This document shows, piece by piece, positions 22,290 through 33,129 of a stretch of 64,000 nt of DNA (positions are counted from its first letter, which is position 1; every line of letters begins with the position of its first letter). The position numbers were made by a program, and so were the translations under genes. Origin of the DNA: Lepidonotus clava (lineage: Eukaryota > Annelida > Polychaeta > Phyllodocida > Polynoidae). A model generated the notes under the pieces. That model ran no database searches, had not been told where the DNA came from, and worked only from the letters and a program-made list of their open reading frames with translations. Location of the stretch: contig OW387134.1 in the NCBI GenBank assembly GCA_936440205.1, positions 66,739,427 to 66,803,426 on the forward strand, read 5' to 3'.

Positions 22290-22560
22290 CATTCCTGCGT
22301 TGAAGTACACAAGTCGGCAGGAGTCGAACCCCAGCCACCCAAGCTGCGGGCCATTTCATTAGGTGCCCAGGGGCAGATGGGGGGGGGGGGGGTAAAATAG
22401 TCAATTGTCCCCCTAGACTGAGTGTTTTTTTCTGTGTTTTCTGTGTTTGTTGCTTCGTACAAATCTGACATTATTATTTTTACTTTTCCATAGAGGGGGG
22501 GGGGGGTTTACCTTCCCCCCCTCCCCCCCCAAATGACCGATTCTGGTTCCGCCCCTGGCG
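22290..22560 (-). repeat. Poly-G/C MITE-like repeat with a tRNA-like box B
   Basis: On the minus strand GGGGTTCGACTCCTGCC resembles box B; box A is weak. To its right, AGGGGCAGAT plus poly-G and CCGCCCCTGG suggest a GGATCCAG-like element (about 22,350-22,558). Poly-G and poly-C runs lie at 22,380 and 22,495-22,530. Confidence 0.35.
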
Positions 22561-23070
22561 TTGGTGTCTTTTTTAAGCGACATGTACTGGATTTATAGCC
22601 TACTTAGTGGCCCATATGCTGCCCATCTAGGGTCTACTTATGTCTTTCATTTTATTTTTAAGGTAGGGGATTCCCACCTGCCCCAGCCTCTGGGGCCAAC
22701 TGGTTACTGGTAGGCTTGTCCATAAAAGTTAACCTCTAAATAGGTTTCCTTATTAATTTGATATAGACAGTCAATGAAATATTTGTTCTGGTTTTGTACT
22801 TCATTGATGAATGTCATGTTTGTACAGGGTTGTAAAGTCCGTCAGCTTATCGCAAATGGGATGCGCTTGAAAGTCGATGGGTTCATACACCCCATGTAAC
22901 ACGATACAACCTCTATAGCTAATGAATTCTGGTTTCTGCAGACAAACACATGCTTATTAGATGTAAATAAAGTGTATTTGCCGCATCAACTGAATAGAAA
23001 CAGGGGCATCAGGTACCAATGAAATGTTCTTTTAGGCTCAAAGCCATGCATTCCTATTGTATAACAGAAA
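22561..23070. other. No gene recognised
   Basis: Unique-looking AT-rich sequence. No frame, repeat or RNA motif is visible. Confidence 0.4.
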
Positions 23071-23077
23071 AAACCTC

Positions 23078-23268
23078 AAGGGCCATACCTAAGCAACTTT
23101 AGCGACGATTTTCTTGGCGATCCTGTCGCCCGTCGCCCAGAATGTGCACCATACCCACGGAGAATCGCCCCGCGATTGTGATCGCCAAACAATATACCGC
23201 CGATTCTAGATCTCTCGGTTGCTCATCATCCAGCGACGGTAAAATCGCTTAATGGGTATGGGGCTTTA
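23078..23268. mobile_element. MITE of the AGCCCCATACCCATTAAGCGATTTT type
   Basis: The right end, reversed, reads AGCCCCATACCCATTAAGCG. The left end has decayed to GGCCATACCTAAGCAACTTT. Internal GGCGATC and GATCGCC words pair. It is the same family as 4,901-5,105. Confidence 0.55.
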
Positions 23269-24384
23269 AGGTCTAATCTCAGAAAGGAAACCTTGCTCAA
23301 AGAAGGCATTGTATATAATACGTAGTTTCTATGGACCTAAAGTGAGTGTGTACCGAATTGTCTCTCCACACAACCCCGGCTCCTTAACACCGTTTGTTAT
23401 GTTTCCGGAGTGTTTTAACGTATGCATACATGCTTGGATTCTAAGTTCTTCGTGAGATTTTCAGTCTAAATCTAAAGTGCATTTACGGATCCTATCAAGC
23501 AAAAGTTAATCCTTCCATTCAAACGCGTATTCAAGAGAAACAGTTTTGATAGAAAGTACTATAAACAATAAATCAATTTGTATTTTTCTCATACGTTGTT
23601 TAGGTTCATGTGAGAACTGACCTTCATTTACGTATACTACTTATCCTTACTACGGCAGCAGATCTGTGTTGTTATATTCGCGCTATATATAACTTTTACA
23701 TGAGTCTGCGCAGTGAACTCTCCCATGAACTCCTTGATACCACCTCTCTAAGCCTTGGGCCATAAGAAATCCATATCCCAACTCACTGTTCCATGCCTAT
23801 ATAACGCTAGCAGGGCGCAACAATAACAGAAAAAAAATCTTCTGTGGGAGGACTAAAACACACGGTATTTAGGCTATTTCTTAGAGGTTGACTGTACAGG
23901 AAAGAAACCCAAATCATGATGGCCTTAATTCTTTCACTTCCAAGTTCAGCAACCTAACAGTGACCAACCAACCAACCCAAAGTACTGGGGTGAGCAGGGA
24001 GAGATGTCCAAGACATTAAACAGCAGGACCCCTGTGCCGGCCATAACCTACTTACCCAGAGAGCCGCAATGAGTAGGTCAGGTAGAAAAACACACGAGGG
24101 GCCATCAATTCTCATGGGGCTAAGGGGCCGCAGGGTGGGCGATAATAGAGGTTTATCCAGGCGGAATCGCTGCAATGGTCGTTCCCCTTTAACTGAAGGT
24201 TTTCCGGGCCGCAAACGGAAGTACCTTGTCGGAACTGTTGTCGGTGCTTTGTTCCTATTGCCCCAGTGTAAGAGAAAAGGAAAGACAGAAAAATGTGTTG
24301 TAATTTTAGCTGTGTTTTCTATTCTTCTCTTGCTTCCGCCCTTGAATGGACACTTTACAACACTGCTACCTTAGTGCAGTGAAC
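23269..24384. other. Mostly unique; one GAGTCTGCGCAGTGAAC repeat
   Basis: At 23,701-23,795 ATGAGTCTGCGCAGTGAACT and the following text match a repeat present several times at 52,655-52,990. Frames at 23,954-24,374 show no domain. Confidence 0.45.
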
Positions 24385-24561
24385 CAGGGGCGGATCCAGA
24401 GGGGGAGTGTACAGGGGGTCCTGACCCCTCCTTTTGGTGGACCCCTAAACTAGTCAAAGAGGGGAAAATGTTGCTCTCATGTGTGAGAATACATTCATTT
24501 TTGGTAATTAGCCTATGTATATGCTGTCCCCCTCCTTTTGAAAATCCTGGATCTGCCTCTG
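24385..24561. mobile_element. GGATCCAG-end MITE, second 177-base copy
   Basis: Ends CAGGGGCGGATCCAGAGGG and CTGGATCTGCCTCTG. It aligns with 19,385-19,561, including AGGGGGTCCT(A/G)ACCCC and AGAGGGGAAAATG. Confidence 0.75.
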
Positions 24562-24569
24562 TGTACCCA

Positions 24570-25085
24570 GAATGGCGTACAACATGTCAGGCATTAGAAA
24601 ACGTCCTTTTGTGATAAAGTAATCACTTTAATTAAAACCATATTCACATGTTAGATTATACGCTTGGAAAGGCCGCCTTCAAAACAACTTCTTTTTACCC
24701 ATCCCCAGGGGAGCGAGTCGATGGTGGGGGATTTGAGAACCCTTTCTGACATCACGCATTGAGTGCGGAGATGAGGGGTGAAGTCGGGGAGGAAACCTAG
24801 ACGGGAATCTTCATCTAACTTGAGATTGCTTTTGGTGGCGAATTCCGTCTAACCGGTTATTGATGGTGATGGATAGTGTAGATATTGCGGCGCGCGCCCG
24901 GGGTGTACAGTCGAACATCTCCGGCCTGATAGATCATGGTCACAGATAGAGAAACGGGTGCACAGATTGTCGTGACGAAACAATGACAGCCACGGCCATA
25001 CGTCATCGTTTTTTGTGCACTTTTACCTTTCATAACTGACGGGTCCGTTTGCACTGCCTGCTGCGCTGATATACCCAGTCATGCA
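24570..25085. other. No gene recognised
   Basis: Moderate GC, with CGCGCGCCCGG near 24,892. No motif beyond that. Confidence 0.4.
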
Positions 25086-25092
25086 AGGTGTA

Positions 25093-25726
25093 CAGGGGCA
25101 GATTCAGGGAGAGGGGTGGATTCAGGGGGTCCTAACCCCCCTCCTCCCACCCTTTTGGTGGAGATTTAAGCCATGTTTCCACTGAACGATATTTTGCTAA
25201 AGACAGCTTAAGACTTTTAAAGATTTGTAACTCTTTGATGGTCTTTTACAAAATCGTTCAATGGAAACAGAACACCGTTGGTAAAGACCTTTGTGACAAT
25301 TGCTCAAGACAAAAGTGAAAGATCTAGCAAAGACAAAATATTAACGTGTTAGGTTTTTCTCAAGACAAAAGCTAACAATTTCCATCCAAAGGCAATTAAT
25401 GGCAATAATGTCTATTGTTTGCCCTGCATACCACTTCTAGTCATTGGAAATAGTCGTCCAGAGTGTCCCAGAATCGTTCAGTTATCAGTAATTTGGTTGT
25501 CCGGTGGAAACAAGAAATGATCCCTTTGTGAAAGAAAAAAAAGGTCCAACGATTTTGTAGTCGTCAGCAACTTTCAATGAAAGTCATTCGGTGGAAATAG
25601 GGCTTTATATTTTACATAGGGAAAAAACGTTGCATGTGCGTGTGCCAATGTGCAACGTTTTATACTTAGCCTATAATTTAGCGGGAGCCCCCCTTTTTGA
25701 ACCCCTTTAGACTGTATCTGCCCCCG
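25093..25726. mobile_element. GGATCCAG-type MITE split by a TTA-target MITE
   Basis: Left part 25,093-25,168 (CAGGGGCAGATTCAGGGAG, AGGGGGTCCTAACCCCCC, TTTTGGTGGA). Right part 25,605-25,726 (GGGAAAAAACG, then TGAACCCCTTTAGACTG, ATCTGCCCCCG). The insert is the element below. Confidence 0.65.
25169..25604. mobile_element. TTA-target MITE, copy 2 of the 12,038 element
   Basis: Ends AGCCATGTTTCCACTGAACG and the inverse of CATTCGGTGGAAATAGGGCT. TTA flanks both sides (25166-25168, 25605-25607). It sits inside a GGATCCAG element, so it is younger than that element. Confidence 0.78.
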
Positions 25727-25821
25727 GTACACTTTTCCGATTTTCAATAATGAGGTGATCACTTGAGAAAGGAAACGGATGTACATATTTATTGTAACGT
25801 TAAGATGTTACTTATTAGAAG

Positions 25822-25956
25822 AACAAGACTACTGTTACTGATGTTACATATGTATATATATATATATATATATATGTAACATGTAACATATGTATATAAC
25901 ATATGTATATATATATATATATATATATATGTAACATCAGTAACAGTAGTCTTGTT
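25822..25956. repeat. Perfect 30-bp inverted repeat with (TA)n core
   Basis: AACAAGACTACTGTTACTGA and its next ten bases are repeated exactly in inverse at 25,927-25,956. The core is (TA)n with ATGTAACATGTAACAT in the middle. This is a cruciform-capable structure. More (TA) repeat follows to about 25,995. Confidence 0.9.
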
Positions 25957-25995
25957 TATATATATAATATATATAAATATATAAACATATATATA

Positions 25996-26375
25996 ACTTG
26001 AATCAGAATCAACCTGATCAAAAACTCCCCGATAGACAGTTAAGAAGCGATACTGGTAATAAAATTAATTTGGATGAACCGAATTTGGAAATATATAAGA
26101 AAACATGGAAATATAGAGCGTATAAATACTTGACTAGTTTACCAAACAATTATCAATGTATCGACTCACTCACGGAATTTAAGAAAATGTTAGCTAAAGA
26201 TGTAATAGAAAATACCTGGAAGAAGGTGCATGAAGTTGGTATTACTTAACTTGCTTACTACCAAATATTATTGACGATTTTGTCAGAAATAATCGAAATA
26301 CAAATGTTGTTGTACTTGTACAGATATCATGAAAAGCACTGTAAAGTGATGTTTTTTCCAATAAAAGAAAATTGA
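25996..26375 (+). mobile_element. LINE 3' end (RT C-terminal tail and 3' UTR)
   Basis: An 83-residue frame (25,998-26,249) ends with LTSLPNNYQCIDSLTEFKKM. This is the typical tail of non-LTR reverse-transcriptase proteins: x-SLP-x6-8-SL-x-FK-x2-L. It stops, then a 3' UTR of about 125 bases ends with AATAAAAGAAAATTG near 26,360. The 5' side is cut at the (TA)n tract, as expected of a 5'-truncated insertion. Family (CR1/L2/Jockey-like) is inferred only from the tail. Confidence 0.55.
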
Positions 26376-26529
26376 CGTCTCGCTCAGAGAGACTATCAAT
26401 CTACCCCATCGGGGAAAAGGTTGAAATTGGGTAAATCGGAGCTTGATTCATGCCCCTAACCAATTCCAAGCTCCTTCAAGTTCCATTCCAGTTCTAGATA
26501 CTGACCGCCCGTCCACCAGCCCGTTAGTT

Positions 26530-26690
26530 GACGTGCCTGGTCGCTAGGTGGCGTGCCGAGTCGATGTCAGCCAATCAGAAGGGACTTCAGCCACCGGAAG
26601 TGTCATGGAACGCCCGAAGACCTTTCCCAGCATGCAATTGGGATCAGCGCCGAAATATTGGAGGGCGGGATATTGAGTTGGGGGTGGGAG
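26530..26690. promoter_or_regulatory. Promoter-like motif cluster
   Basis: Within about 150 bases: TCGCTAGGTGGCG (one mismatch to a CTCF core), AGCCAATCAGAA (NF-Y), CACCGGAAGTG (ETS), TTCCCAGCATGC (ZNF143/Staf-like), ATATTGGAG (reverse CCAAT) and GGGCGGG. This mix is typical of ubiquitous promoters. No first exon could be assigned on either strand. Confidence 0.35.
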
Positions 26691-26818
26691 TCAAAGGGGA
26701 TTGTCAAAATAAAGGTCAAGTGCAGAGAGGTCAGTGCGATGTTGGACTTCTGGGACAAAATATTGAGAGGAATATTAACGCCACAAGTGACTGACAGGAG
26801 GGTTGTTGTTCAAACTCG

Positions 26819-28136
26819 CAGCTGGAGGTGTGGCGTTATGACAACGTTGCAGCAATGTTCTTGTTATGCTCTTTTGATGACTCGCTGCGACATTATTATA
26901 ACATTCTGGTTACATTCTTCAACCCAAACAGAATGTTCTTATAATGTTTTGTTTTGGTTTCATCTTAACCTCACCCAAAAATGATGTTATGATAATGTTC
27001 TGATTTGGCGAGGTTTCAACCTCACCGTTAATAACGTAATTGTTACGTGCCATCTTAGTAAGTAACAAACTGACTAAAAAAAGTATGGTTGCAGAACGTT
27101 TCTATTACGCTGCAAGTGTGACGTTCCTCGGTAGGTCGGGGTTTCCGATTCCTACAGCAGAGGGACGTGGGAATTGTTTCGGGTCTCGGATGGACGGAGA
27201 ATCCGGGCAAGAAACCGAGATGGGATGTTTTGAGTCGTGCCTCGCGCACGAGGGGGGTTGAGCGGGTCGGTCGGGAATCGGTGCTCGTCGACGGGCGGAG
27301 GACTGCGGGGGAGGGAAAATATGGTAGGGGTAGGGGGAAGCCGTTTGTTATCTCCCTGCCGGTATCCGTACCTACGGACGGTCCACCCTCGGTCTCGATC
27401 TACGGGGTGTCGGGCCGACGGTCGCCTATTGTTTGGTAGCGTGGGGCCGAGCCGGTCGCACCGTTATTCCCCTGGATCCTGGGCTTGCGTCCTTGGTTTC
27501 GGGCCCTCGTGCCATTCCGGGCCTGCGTTTCCGGGACTCCATCCGGGCCAGTTTCGGGCCCTCGTGCCCTACTTCGGTCCTTCGTTCCTTACTTTCGTTC
27601 CTCGGGCCTTCGGGCCCCGTCCTAAGTTTTCACCTAATTCTCTCGAACTTCTACTATTTTACCCAAACTTCTAGTTAATTAACTCGTATCGGCTCATCTC
27701 AGCGATTGTTTAAGGGAAGAAGACACGTGTGGATACAAGGAGAACTGTGAAAGAACTCGTTTATTCGGGCCTCACCGCCCCTTTTTATACTCTAGTGGTC
27801 AGTCCTGATTGGCTGGCTTTGATCACGTGGTTACAATTGACGTCACTTCCGGTTTACATTATCACTTCCGGTTCACATATCACTTCCGGTTTACATATTT
27901 CTCGGGACTTTCGAGTTTCGGGCCTTTACACTTTCGGGCCTTTACACTTTCGGGCCTTTTTATATTTTCGGGCCTCTTTCGGGCCTTTCGGGTTTCGGGC
28001 TTTTACACTTTCGGGCCTTTACACTTTCGGGCCTCTTATAACATATATACTATACTTTTGTCATATTACCTTACTTCTCTTATTTTGGTCTTTTACCTAT
28101 CTGATGAATAGACATTCATCACACAAGCTTGCTGGG
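26819..28136 (-). mobile_element. MITE-A copy split by an LTR-like element
   Basis: On the minus strand the MITE begins CCCAGCAAGCTTG (28,136-28,124). It is interrupted, then continues CTTGCAGCGTAATAGAAACG from 27,116 down to about 26,819, with the family blocks GTTGCAGAACG/CGTTCTGCAAC, GTTACTTACTAAGATGGCAC and GAACATTATCATAACATC. The total MITE, without its insert, is about 300 bases. Confidence 0.75.
27117..28123 (-). mobile_element. Solo LTR-like fossil, about 1.0 kb
   Basis: A TG...CA element: TGTGATGAATG at 28,123 and AACGTCACA ending at 27,117 on the minus strand, so the terminal bases TGTGA(T/C)G are inverted. CTTG is duplicated on both sides (28,127-28,124 and 27,116-27,113). Parts in order: U3 with tandem GGCCCGAAAGTGTAAA-like units (28,030-27,905), three ACCGGAAGTG ETS sites, TGACGTCA, CACGTG, CCAATCAG, TATAAAAAGG (about 27,790), then AATAAA (27,765-27,760) and a long GC-rich U5-like part. 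No internal region or second LTR is present, so it is probably a solo LTR. The family (perhaps Ty3/Gypsy-like) is unresolved. It is younger than the MITE it sits in. Confidence 0.6.
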
Positions 28137-28144
28137 ACATACTA

Positions 28145-28995
28145 AAGGGCACCCAGTCACACCTCGGCGATGTGTGTCCATTTCTTTCCGATGCTACCAC
28201 CTCTTTTGGTATAGCCTTTTTACAGACACTTATCTATTTGTATCGCTACACCTTGGGATTAAATAAATAAATCTTCTCACCGGATACCAGTGCAAAACTA
28301 AAATGCGGTAATCAGAGTGATGATTAGGGTACAGTGGAATCTGAAGCAATCGGGAAGTATGACAAAGGGATAACAATGGCAAATATGTTTCCCTAAATAC
28401 TGTTTAATCTGATAATGTAAAGCAGTGACCTCTCACATTGGTTCACTGGACATTTCAAATAAAGTAATGCCCTTTCATGGTTGATAGCAATCTGTAACGC
28501 TCCCCTAGAAGCAATATCAGTAAGGCCTAGGGCAAAAACTTGCTGCGTTCCGGTAACCCGACCTACCCTAATTCTTTTGCCTCAACCCTGAAGTTTTTTT
28601 TATAGGCTTTTTAGATAAAAAATATTAGAATATTATAAAATATGACAGAATTGGGGACATTTTATCAATATAAGACATTTAGAAAGAAGTAGAAAACAAA
28701 ATTCCCGACCTACCTGCCATATGTTTTTTGACCACAGGATTTCTTTCCCTTTGGCCTAATGCACACCATACACATTTATAGCTGCACCCTTACGCCCACA
28801 TCCCATGCCTTAACCCCGTTTATACAACAGCCCCCCGGGGCAAAATGCTTATATTATTCTCAGGTGAAATGGAGAGGGCGCCAAGCTGACGCAGGCCTTC
28901 GGGGAATCCTGTTGCAAAAATGCAGAACCCGTGTCAACGTGGGCAGAGGCAAATATACCGCGACGAGCAGGGATCAATCTCCGGGTGCCATACAG
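28145..28995. other. No gene recognised
   Basis: Unique-looking sequence. Open frames at 28,759-29,105 have no domain. Confidence 0.4.
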
Positions 28996-29001
28996 TGAGT
29001 A

Positions 29002-29645
29002 TAGGCCGCATTCCACTACACGATGTTTGGCACAATATTTATGGAAATTCTGCTGATGTTTGGCAAAAAATCCAAATTTCGACAGTCACTCCTGATTTTT
29101 GGTAAAATCCGAACATCTTGAGTTTGGAAAATACCAGCAAAAGCTCACAATCTTTGGCATCCTACAAAATTGTGAGCAAAAGATGTGATTTTTGCTATCT
29201 TTTCATTTTAGGGTGTATTTTTCACTCGATTATCAATTTTTCTGAGATATGTATTTATTGTATTTATTGAACTGCTACTATGTGATACTCATAATTCATG
29301 CTACATTGTGCTATGACTTTTAAAAATAATATCTTAACTATGTGTTTTATCATATTGTAATGAATTCTGTTGAACTGTAATGTATATATGTAAATTAGTG
29401 TATGGTATAGAGTAATTTCTCAGATGTAAAAAGCATACAAGTGTTCCAACTTATTTTACGTCTGAATAAATAAACTAATTCAAAAAGAAAAAATATGGTG
29501 AGAATTTCTATTAAAATTTACCAACATGTTTGTAACTATCGGGAGCACCTACTCACAATCTTTTCTACCTGAAATGGACACATTTAGCCCTAAAACCTCA
29601 CAATCTTAGGCAGTTTAGTCTGCCGCATAGTGGAATACCCCCTTA
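29002..29645 (+). mobile_element. MITE, GGCCGCATTCCACTACA type, interrupted copy
   Basis: It matches 5,861-6,196 on both flanks of an inserted block: GTTTGGCACAATATTTATGG and AATTGTGAGCAAAAGATG before, GTGAGAATTTCTATTAAAAT and AACTATCGGGAGCACC after. The right end TAGTGGAATACCCC is decayed. Confidence 0.7.
29188..29496 (+). mobile_element. Insert inside the 29.0 kb MITE, LINE 3'-UTR-like
   Basis: About 309 AT-rich bases, absent from the sister MITE at 5,861-6,196. It ends with GAATAAATAAAC and an A-rich tail, so it looks like a 5'-truncated retroposed 3' end. Target duplications are unclear. Family unknown. Confidence 0.5.
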
Positions 29646-31215
29646 TGTGGTGGGAGAGTGATAACTCCGATCCCTTCTCCCCCCACAGACGGGGACTGGC
29701 GCCGGGGATATACGTCAGTGTCGGTGACCCGGGATTCGTTAGCCAGGGGTGACTATTAATATGCTGCAGATATTAAGCAGGGTGCCCCTATTTCGCATCT
29801 CTAGGGTGGTTCTCATAACTTCGCATAGTTGTTTTGCAATTGATGTCACATCAAGCTCAAATAAGCTGGGCGCCATATTGACAATCCTTTTAGAATTTAC
29901 ACATTATTTCATAGCCAGGTGTTAAAAATTGGTCGAGTGACCAATTTGGTCGCGTGGTGGTATACAAAATATTCTGTCGATCCCTTTTCTCGTCCTTACC
30001 CCTTGTGGATGAGTATAAACGTGTATGAAAGATCAGTTATATACTTCATGAGTTTTAACAAAGTATTGTCAGAAACTTCAGAAATATGTCACACAGAATT
30101 TCTTGACGCGTACGTTTGAGGCCTCAACAGACAGCGGCATGCATTAACAGATTAAAACTGTTGTGATCGGAGAATTAAATTACTTTACTTGAAGATCATA
30201 TAGCAACTTGAAGTCACATATGATTGTAAATGTCACTAATATATAAACATAATGGAGCAACCTTTAGGGCCGCCACATATAATGAAACCCGATCTTGGAG
30301 TGCCTCAGTAGTCAACGTGTTGGTTGAGGATAATCTATTGTTTGTCTAATTTCAGATGGACAACAAGCTTTGTCAGTCATTGTTTATGAAGCAAGTAAAA
30401 GAAAATTGACAGCAAGAAAAGACAGATGGAAAAAGAGGGGTTCGGGGGCACAAACCTCACCAATATAAACATTGAATATTCATAAAACCTGATAATTAAA
30501 TAATATTCCTGTCTGAAAATTATTCTTGTAATTCTTGACCGGCAGAGCTGCCCGACCTTAATCCCTGGGTGTTGTTCTAGGCTGAACGGCGAATAGCAGT
30601 CCTAAGTATCTCAACATAGAGAACAGGACTTGTAACAAATACAAAAAATACAATGCACTAGTAGCAATATCAGTGGCAGTTCAGAGTTTCTCATAATATC
30701 AGAAAAAGAAGACATCACATGTAGATTGATTGTTCAGAATGAACAAGTGGTAGATACATGTATTCTCGGATTTGGTGAATACAACCCCACAGGCACAATG
30801 CTTAAGAACCCTTGAGTATTAAGGTGGATCTTAAGGTGCCAGTGGCCCCAATCTTACATGTGTTGTTCAATTGACATTCAGGAATAACTTCTGGAAATTT
30901 GTGATTTTAATTAATTTATCTGCACCTTGCCTTATCTGTAGTATCCAGGGAGTTGTTTGCAACAAATAAAATGGTGGAGATAAGACAGGGGATATAGCAA
31001 CTAGAGGGTCCTGAATCCGAGAATAGGGAGTATCACAATAATCAACTAGTAGGACAGAAAACATACACCACAAGATAAACAACCCCCGTGACTCCGCCCA
31101 TAGACTCGGTCCTGAGGGCGCCAGGCCGTGCCGTAACAGTGCTCGGTGAATGTCATATATGTGTGGACTTGTTCGGCTCACACCTCGCAGTGTCAAGCCT
31201 GTAATGGCTTTGGCG
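29646..31215. other. No gene recognised
   Basis: Mostly unique AT-rich sequence. A small inverted repeat is visible: TATTCTCGGATT near 30,761 and GAATCCGAGAATA near 31,014. Confidence 0.4.
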
Positions 31216-31234
31216 ACCTGGGCTCCCTTGGGTG

Positions 31235-32120
31235 TTAGGGGGGGGGGGGGGGGGAGGTGCAGGGAGCAGGGGCAGGGTGGCGGGGTGGCGGCGGGCAGGG
31301 GCAGGGTGGCGGCGGGCAGGGGCAGGGTAGAGGCAGAAGCGGGGGGGGGGGGGACGCCGGGTGGGCTGGGTGTGTGTGTGGGGGGGGGGGGGGGTTTGTG
31401 GGGGCCAAGGCCATACAGGGTGTAGCAGGGTGGCTGAATAGAGGAAGGGGCCTAGGAATAGGAGGGGCAAGGGGATGGAGCAGGGGCAGGGACAGGGGAG
31501 GGAAGGAGGGACGGCAGGAGTGAGGGCAAGAGGGAAGGCAGGGGAGGGGAGGTGCAGCGGACATGCAAGGGCAAGAGGGTGCAGGGGGAAGGGACAGGGG
31601 GAAGGGTGGTGGTGGAGGGGAATGGATGGTGCGGAGGAGAAGGCAGGAGCAGGGAAGCATTGAGGGGACAGGGGACAGGAGAATGCAGGGGGAAGGGACA
31701 GGGGGCAGGGCGGAGGTGAGGGGGTAGGGGACAGTGAGATGCAGAGGAAGGTGCAGGGGCAGAGGCAGGGGGGAGGGGGGTAACAATGGAGGAGCAAGAG
31801 CAGGGGGGAGTAACAAGAGAGATTACAGGGTGAGGAGCAGGGGCAGGGCAAGAGTTTTTTTTTCAATTTTATTTGAAAATCATCTTCAGGATCTCCCCTG
31901 ATCTTCCAAGAGAGACAAGGGAGGTGCAGAGGGAAGGGGCAGGGGCAAGATGGAGTGAGGGACAGAGGCAGAAAAAATACAGGGCAGGGTCAGGGCCGGG
32001 GCAGGGGGTGTAACCAGGGAAGATGCAGTCGGGAAAGGGGAAAGGGAGATGCAGGGAGTCTGCAGGGGGTTGGCCGGGGCAGGGCGAAGTGACAAGGCAG
32101 GGGGAACAGGACTAAGAACC
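31235..32120. repeat. Purine-rich (G/A) low-complexity tract
   Basis: Nearly 900 bases of AGGGGCAGGG-like strings with poly-G runs at 31,240 and 31,380. It forms a strongly purine-biased strand, prone to G-quadruplex or triplex structures. The long Pro/Leu/Ser frames on the minus strand are artefacts. A T-rich island lies at 31,855-31,875. Confidence 0.85.
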
Positions 32121-32299
32121 AGAAAGCCGGGCGGCGGTCGGACGGTGGTGGGGCTTCCATTAGCATTCAGCCGGGGCTTTGGGGGGAGAAGATCTGTGCC
32201 AATAACACCAACACGCCGTATTCAATTTCAGCTGCAGATTGGAAGTATAATGGAGAGGAAAATCGCTGGCATATTGGGACAGGGTGATATATCGTTATG

Positions 32300-32372
32300 G
32301 TGGAGGGGTTGGAGTGGGGGAAGGAAGGAGGGGGAGGAGGGGGAGGAGGGGGAGGAGGGAACAAGGAGGTAG
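32300..32372. repeat. GGGGGAGGA tandem
   Basis: Tandem GGAGGGGGA units, another purine-only tract. Confidence 0.8.
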
Positions 32373-32609
32373 ACAGTCTGAGAGACAAGGAAGATGGTGG
32401 ATATGAAATACAGGCAAGGCAAACTTGTCGTGTAGTATGTATACATAGCCCTATATTGCCTTTTGGGCATATGTATTGACTCATGGGAGGAGAAACAGGC
32501 CTTTGCATGGCTACCCCCACCCCCCTCCCCAGCTTCCAAGCCTCCCATCCTCCCTACCCCAAAGCTTTCTTCTGCAGTCCTCCCCATTCCCTTCCTCTCT
32601 CCTTCCCCT

Positions 32610-33125
<516 letters not shown>

Positions 33126-33129
33126 CACA

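Noticed and set aside
27237-28145. Host gene with frames over 100 residues near 27.2-28.1 kb
   Set aside because: The frames fall within the LTR-like element's repetitive GC-rich parts and share no domain.
31153-31866. Pro/Ser/Leu-rich 237-residue minus frame
   Set aside because: It lies within purine-rich low-complexity DNA; overlapping frames are equally open.
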